A DNA stretch of 64,000 nucleotides from Micavibrio_A sp964539025 (lineage in GTDB: Bacteria > Pseudomonadota > Alphaproteobacteria > Micavibrionales > Micavibrionaceae). Both the position numbers and the translations under genes were made by a program. The stretch is taken from positions 186,001 to 250,000 of the forward strand of contig CAZIFA010000003.1 in NCBI GenBank assembly GCA_964539025.1. Direction: 5' to 3'. The notes under the pieces are model-generated. The model did not search any database. It was not told where the DNA came from and was given only the letters and a program-made list of their open reading frames with translations. Shown here piece by piece: positions 61,345 through 64,000 of this stretch (position 1 is its first letter; each line of letters opens with the position of its first letter).

Positions 61345-61807
61345 TTATTTCATCCTGCTTTTGATGTGTTGGTGGTGTTAAATTACAGTTTTCTCTAAAT
61401 TGCAAAACTTTGCGTATATAAGATGCGTATCCGAATTTCAAAAGCTTTACCTTAGTCTCTCCACTCACAGCGATAAACTGACGAGGGCGGTAAAAATAAC
61501 CAAAAATACGAACATCCTCCGTTTTTAGTTCCCAGACATGTTCTCCACAGGCAGGAGGTTTATCCAATTTCCTACTTTCTGGCCTCGTAAGAATCTCCCC
61601 CCTCGTATATTCATCCATAATCGTACTGACTTGTTCTTCCGGCGTAAAAAGCGGATGGCGGCCTTTTTCGACAATCAAGTCATTTTCGATCCAATTCATG
61701 AGTTCCGGTCGTAAGTACATATCACGGACACGCGCCTCCCCGGGTTTGATCACCCCGTCCCATAATAATAACTCGCGAGAGTTTAAAAGAGAATGAATTG
61801 TTGCCAT
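61331..61807 (-). CDS. Toxin-like protein (possible HigB/Gp49-type)
   Basis: A 158-residue protein. The N-terminal half (SRELLLWDGVIKPGEARVRD) is not known. The C-terminal half, EHVWELKTEDVRIFGYFYRP, RQFIAVSGETKVKLLKFGYA, has the beta-strand pattern of phage Gp49/HigB-like RNases (W-E-L-x...R-I-F-G-Y). Start ATG at 61807; a TTG three codons earlier exists. It is the promoter-proximal gene of the XRE operon. A toxin role is inferred from pattern and order. Confidence 0.55.
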   Translation of the reverse strand: MATIHSLLNSRELLLWDGVIKPGEARVRDMYLRPELMNWIENDLIVEKGRHPLFTPEEQVSTIMDEYTRGEILTRPESRKLDKPPACGEHVWELKTEDVRIFGYFYRPRQFIAVSGETKVKLLKFGYASYIRKVLQFRENCNLTPPTHQKQDEINDLL

Positions 61808-61853
61808 ATATGTCAACTTTTAACGCACGCTGTCAAGCTTTTGCAAGGGAATA

Positions 61854-61869
61854 AATTTTATAGGAATTT
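61854..61869 (+). repeat. Right 16-bp direct repeat bordering the TA island
   Basis: AATTTTATAGGAATTT, identical to 59702-59717 and followed by ACGCCTA, forming TAGG-N8-CCTA. Confidence 0.7.
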
Positions 61870-61916
61870 ACGCCTATTTATGCTACGCTCCTCCTTTGAC
61901 GAAAAAGGAGGTCCGC

Positions 61917-62444
61917 ATGTCCCAACCCGCCCAAAACCCCCAAGAAGAGGGCCGCGCCCTGCGTAGCTCTGAAAGAGCGGAGCACGGTTGGTCCAACGAA
62001 CGCCGCGCCAGACAATCCGCCGCAATCCGAAACTGGTCGCCTTGGACCAAATCCACCGGCCCGAAAACAGCCGCCGGAAAGGCCCGCGCCGCGCAAAACG
62101 CCGTCAAACACGGGGGCCGTTCCGCCCATATGCGCCTTCTCCATCAAGCGCTTGCGGCCCAAAGGCAATGCCTGCGCCTTGGCCGGGCCTCCGGGCGCCT
62201 GCTGTGGAAAAATCCGTCAAACGAACTATTGGCGCGGCTGCATTGCCGCTTCAACACGTTCAACCACATCTTCCATATCAAGCTCGCCCAGTACCTGCAT
62301 TATGAAGAGTTATGCAAAAAACTTGCATTTTCGCCGCCTCTGGGGCAAATAGTTAACGACAATTCCCCCATCACCGTCACCCGCTTGCCAATGCAAGCGT
62401 CGAAGCGATGGGATGATAGAGAAGAACATGACGCCGAACCTTAA
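61917..62444 (+). CDS. Short protein with KSTGPKT...HGG motif
   Basis: A 175-residue protein. Start MSQPAQNPQEEGRALRSSER follows AAAAAGGAGG at good spacing. The distinctive region is NERRARQSAAIRNWSPWTKS, TGPKTAAGKARAAQNAVKHG, GRSAHMR. This S-T-G-P-x-T-x-x-G-K-x-x-x-x-x-N-x-x-x-H-G pattern recurs in short alphaproteobacterial proteins of unknown role. It is basic and probably binds nucleic acid. The gene overlaps the mnmA start by 17 bp. Confidence 0.6.
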   Translation: MSQPAQNPQEEGRALRSSERAEHGWSNERRARQSAAIRNWSPWTKSTGPKTAAGKARAAQNAVKHGGRSAHMRLLHQALAAQRQCLRLGRASGRLLWKNPSNELLARLHCRFNTFNHIFHIKLAQYLHYEELCKKLAFSPPLGQIVNDNSPITVTRLPMQASKRWDDREEHDAEP

Positions 62445-63588
62445 CTCCATGGGTTTCGCAAAACCCGAACAACAAACCCGCGTGGTCGTCGCCATGTCGG
62501 GCGGGGTGGACTCATCCGTCACGGCGGCACTGCTGCATGAACAAGGCTATGATGTCGTCGGCGTCACGCTGCAACTCTACGATCACGGCGCGGCGATAGA
62601 TCGCAAGGGCGCGTGCTGCGCTGGCGCAGACATCTATGATGCTAAACGCGTCGCCGAAACGCTCGGCTTCCCGCACTACGTCCTCAACTACGAAGACAAC
62701 TTCAAACAGAGCGTCATCGATGGCTTCGTCGAAAGCTACTTGCAAGGCGAAACGCCGATCCCCTGCGTGCGCTGCAATCAGACCGTGAAGTTCCGCGATC
62801 TGCTCAAAGTCGCGCATGATCTTGGCGCGGACTGCATGGCAACGGGCCACTACATCCAGCGCATCGTGAACGATCACGGCGTCGCCGAACTCCACCGCGC
62901 CGCCGATATCACGAAGGACCAAAGCTACTTCCTCTTCGCGACGACGCAAGAACAACTCGACTTCCTGCGCTTCCCACTGGGCGGCTGGGATAAGTCCGTA
63001 ACGCGCGAACATGCGGAACGCCTCGGCCTCGTCAACGCCGCCAAACCGGATTCACAAGACATCTGCTTCGTACCCAACGGCGATTACGCATCGGTCGTGA
63101 AGAAGATCGCGCCGCAAGCCGAAAAGCCCGGCGACATCGTGCATATCGATGGCCGCAAACTCGGCGAACATACGGGCATCGTCAACTACACGATCGGGCA
63201 GAGGAAAGGCCTTGGTATCGGCGGCGGTCACAACGAAGCCAACGATCCGTTCTACGTCGTGAAGATCGATCCAGGCGCGAACCGCGTTCTCGTCGGCCCC
63301 AAAGAAGCCCTCGCCCGCGATACGGTCTACCTCAAAGACTGCAACTGGCTCTTCAATCCAATCCTCCAATCCTCCAATCCTCCAATCACCGTCAAACTCC
63401 GCTCCATGACCCGCGCTGTGGACGCAACCCTCTATATGAACAATGACGGCACGACGTCGCTGGAACTGGCGGAAGCCCAATACGGCATCTCACCGGGACA
63501 GGCCGCTGTCTGCTATGACGGCACGCGCGTGCTCGGTGGCGGCTGGATCGCCGGATCGGACAACAAATCCATGCCTTTGGCGGCTTGA
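62428..63588 (+). CDS. mnmA: tRNA-specific 2-thiouridylase
   Basis: A 386-residue enzyme that thiolates U34 of tRNA-Lys, -Glu and -Gln with sulfur relayed from a cysteine desulfurase. PP-loop VVVAMSGGVDSSVTAALLHE; first catalytic Cys in PCVRCNQTVKF; second in DSQDICFVPNGD; central domain EHTGIVNYTIGQRKGLGIGG. The start at 62428 is preferred over 62413. The linker before the final domain carries an 8-bp tandem repeat (ATCCTCCA, three times, 63360-63383) that makes the residues QSSNPP; this stretch is poorly conserved in the family. Confidence 0.95.
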   Translation: MTPNLNSMGFAKPEQQTRVVVAMSGGVDSSVTAALLHEQGYDVVGVTLQLYDHGAAIDRKGACCAGADIYDAKRVAETLGFPHYVLNYEDNFKQSVIDGFVESYLQGETPIPCVRCNQTVKFRDLLKVAHDLGADCMATGHYIQRIVNDHGVAELHRAADITKDQSYFLFATTQEQLDFLRFPLGGWDKSVTREHAERLGLVNAAKPDSQDICFVPNGDYASVVKKIAPQAEKPGDIVHIDGRKLGEHTGIVNYTIGQRKGLGIGGGHNEANDPFYVVKIDPGANRVLVGPKEALARDTVYLKDCNWLFNPILQSSNPPITVKLRSMTRAVDATLYMNNDGTTSLELAEAQYGISPGQAAVCYDGTRVLGGGWIAGSDNKSMPLAA

Positions 63589-63628
63589 CAAAGTGGCATG
63601 GAATCTCCATAAACAGGCCTTCCGAAAT

Positions 63629-63704
63629 GGCGGCGTAGCTCAGCCGGTAGAGCAGGGGAATCATAATCCCTGTGTCGGGGGTTCAAGTCCCTCCGCCGCC
63701 ACCA
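63629..63704 (+). tRNA. tRNA-Met (CAT), elongator type
   Basis: A 76-nt cloverleaf including the encoded CCA: acceptor GGCGGCG/CGCCGCC, D-stem GCTC/GAGC, anticodon loop ATCATAA with CAT, T-loop GGTTCAAGT. Acceptor base pair 1-72 is G-C, so it is not an initiator; the body matches alphaproteobacterial elongator tRNA-Met rather than Ile2. Confidence 0.95.
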
Positions 63705-63707
63705 AAA

Positions 63708-64000
63708 CTACAGCACTTCTTCCTGAAGGTAGGCCGGAACCGAGGCCGTCCAGTGAAACGCTTCCTCAATCCGGCGCTTCATGGCGTGGGCGGAATCCTT
63801 CTCGCCGTGTGTTACAAAAACCTGCCGCGGCGCTTCTTTCATGTGGCGCAACCATTCGATCAATTCACTGTAATCGGCGTGCGCGGACATATTGTCCAGC
63901 TTTTGGATCTCGGCGCGGACGGGCCACATACCCCCATGAATCTTGATCTCCTTTTCTCCCCGCGCCAGACGATCTCCGCGCGTGCCGTATGCCTGGAATC
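63708..64000 (-). CDS. MBL-fold/beta-CASP metallo-hydrolase, C-terminal fragment
   Basis: Only the last 97 codons are in the window. The reading runs YGTRGDRLARGEKEIKIHGG, then VRAEIQKLDNMSAHADYSEL with the zinc-binding SAHADY and QVFVTHGEKDSAHAM with the late HGE. This is the RMMBL/beta-CASP end of RNase J/CPSF-like or DNA-processing metallo-beta-lactamases. The 5' part is outside. The stop lies 4 bp after the tRNA on the other strand. Confidence 0.88.
   Translation of the reverse strand, partial: FQAYGTRGDRLARGEKEIKIHGGMWPVRAEIQKLDNMSAHADYSELIEWLRHMKEAPRQVFVTHGEKDSAHAMKRRIEEAFHWTASVPAYLQEEVL

Noticed and set aside
63629..63704. Initiator tRNA-fMet or tRNA-Ile2 (CAT).
   Set aside because: The 1-72 pair is G-C, unlike the initiator mismatch, and the body matches elongator Met of alphaproteobacteria rather than Ile2.

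Overview
The window looks like chromosome of a free-living alphaproteobacterium of moderate GC. Evidence: GGAAC-N16/17-CGTT general-stress promoters (EcfG type, an alphaproteobacterial hallmark), a SapC-family protein, a Zur-like Fur protein, a short protein with a KSTGPKT...HGG motif, and a typical elongator tRNA-Met. Genus cannot be fixed from the sequence; a Micavibrio-like or Rhodospirillales-like lineage is a guess. No rRNA, CRISPR array, intact insertion sequence or complete prophage was seen.

Layout. 1-7.9 kb: end of a Sel1-repeat gene, then on the minus strand an RND pump with its adaptor, an ABC-F ATPase and a TolC-type outer-membrane channel. 8.1-19.8 kb: a plus-strand type I secretion locus made of a 683-residue collagen-like/Asp-rich exported protein, two unlike ABC subunits with degenerate ATPase motifs, an HlyD adaptor, a receiver-ATPase fusion and a large hybrid kinase. 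The divergent TolC protein probably completes the export channel. 20.6-23.6 kb: ManC and phosphomannomutase for GDP-mannose; with UDP-glucose dehydrogenase (33.6 kb) they supply surface polysaccharide. 24.1-31.5 kb: a stress cluster of small envelope proteins (glycine zipper lipoprotein, PRC-barrel, entericidin, holin-X-like, DUF883, DUF1328, a mini anti-sigma-like protein) with six promoters matching the EcfG consensus, plus an ECF sigma factor, an OmpR-type regulator and a CHASE3 hybrid kinase. 31.6-50.5 kb: mostly housekeeping genes (YceI, CysQ, Ugd, SapC, acyl-CoA dehydrogenase, SLT transglycosylase, Sua5/TsaC, AnmK, TyrS, AsmA-like, Bcp). Their intergenic spaces hold about a dozen copies of a GTCATCC...GGATGAC palindromic repeat, two of them bracketing each of two small GIY-YIG nuclease genes, a 204-bp element with perfect 30-bp inverted ends, and a promoter-terminator-bounded structured RNA.

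50.5-52.1 kb is the most unusual part. A polymorphic toxin joins a peptidoglycan-binding-like region, a phage minor-head (Mu gpF-like) motif and a colicin D-like tRNase, followed by its immunity gene. The pair is flanked by a 92-bp imperfect direct repeat that copies the 3' end of bcp. 53.4-55.8 kb carries an alpha/beta hydrolase, a cysteine desulfurase and an adrenodoxin-type ferredoxin. 55.8-59.6 kb holds a tandem family of exported paralogues of unknown function, with an 18-codon fossil of the ferredoxin 3' end between two of them. 59.7-61.9 kb is an AT-rich toxin-antitoxin island (BrnTA with twin operators, and an XRE/toxin-like/DUF6941-like trio) between two 16-bp direct repeats. The window ends with mnmA, tRNA-Met and the C-terminus of a beta-CASP metallo-beta-lactamase protein.
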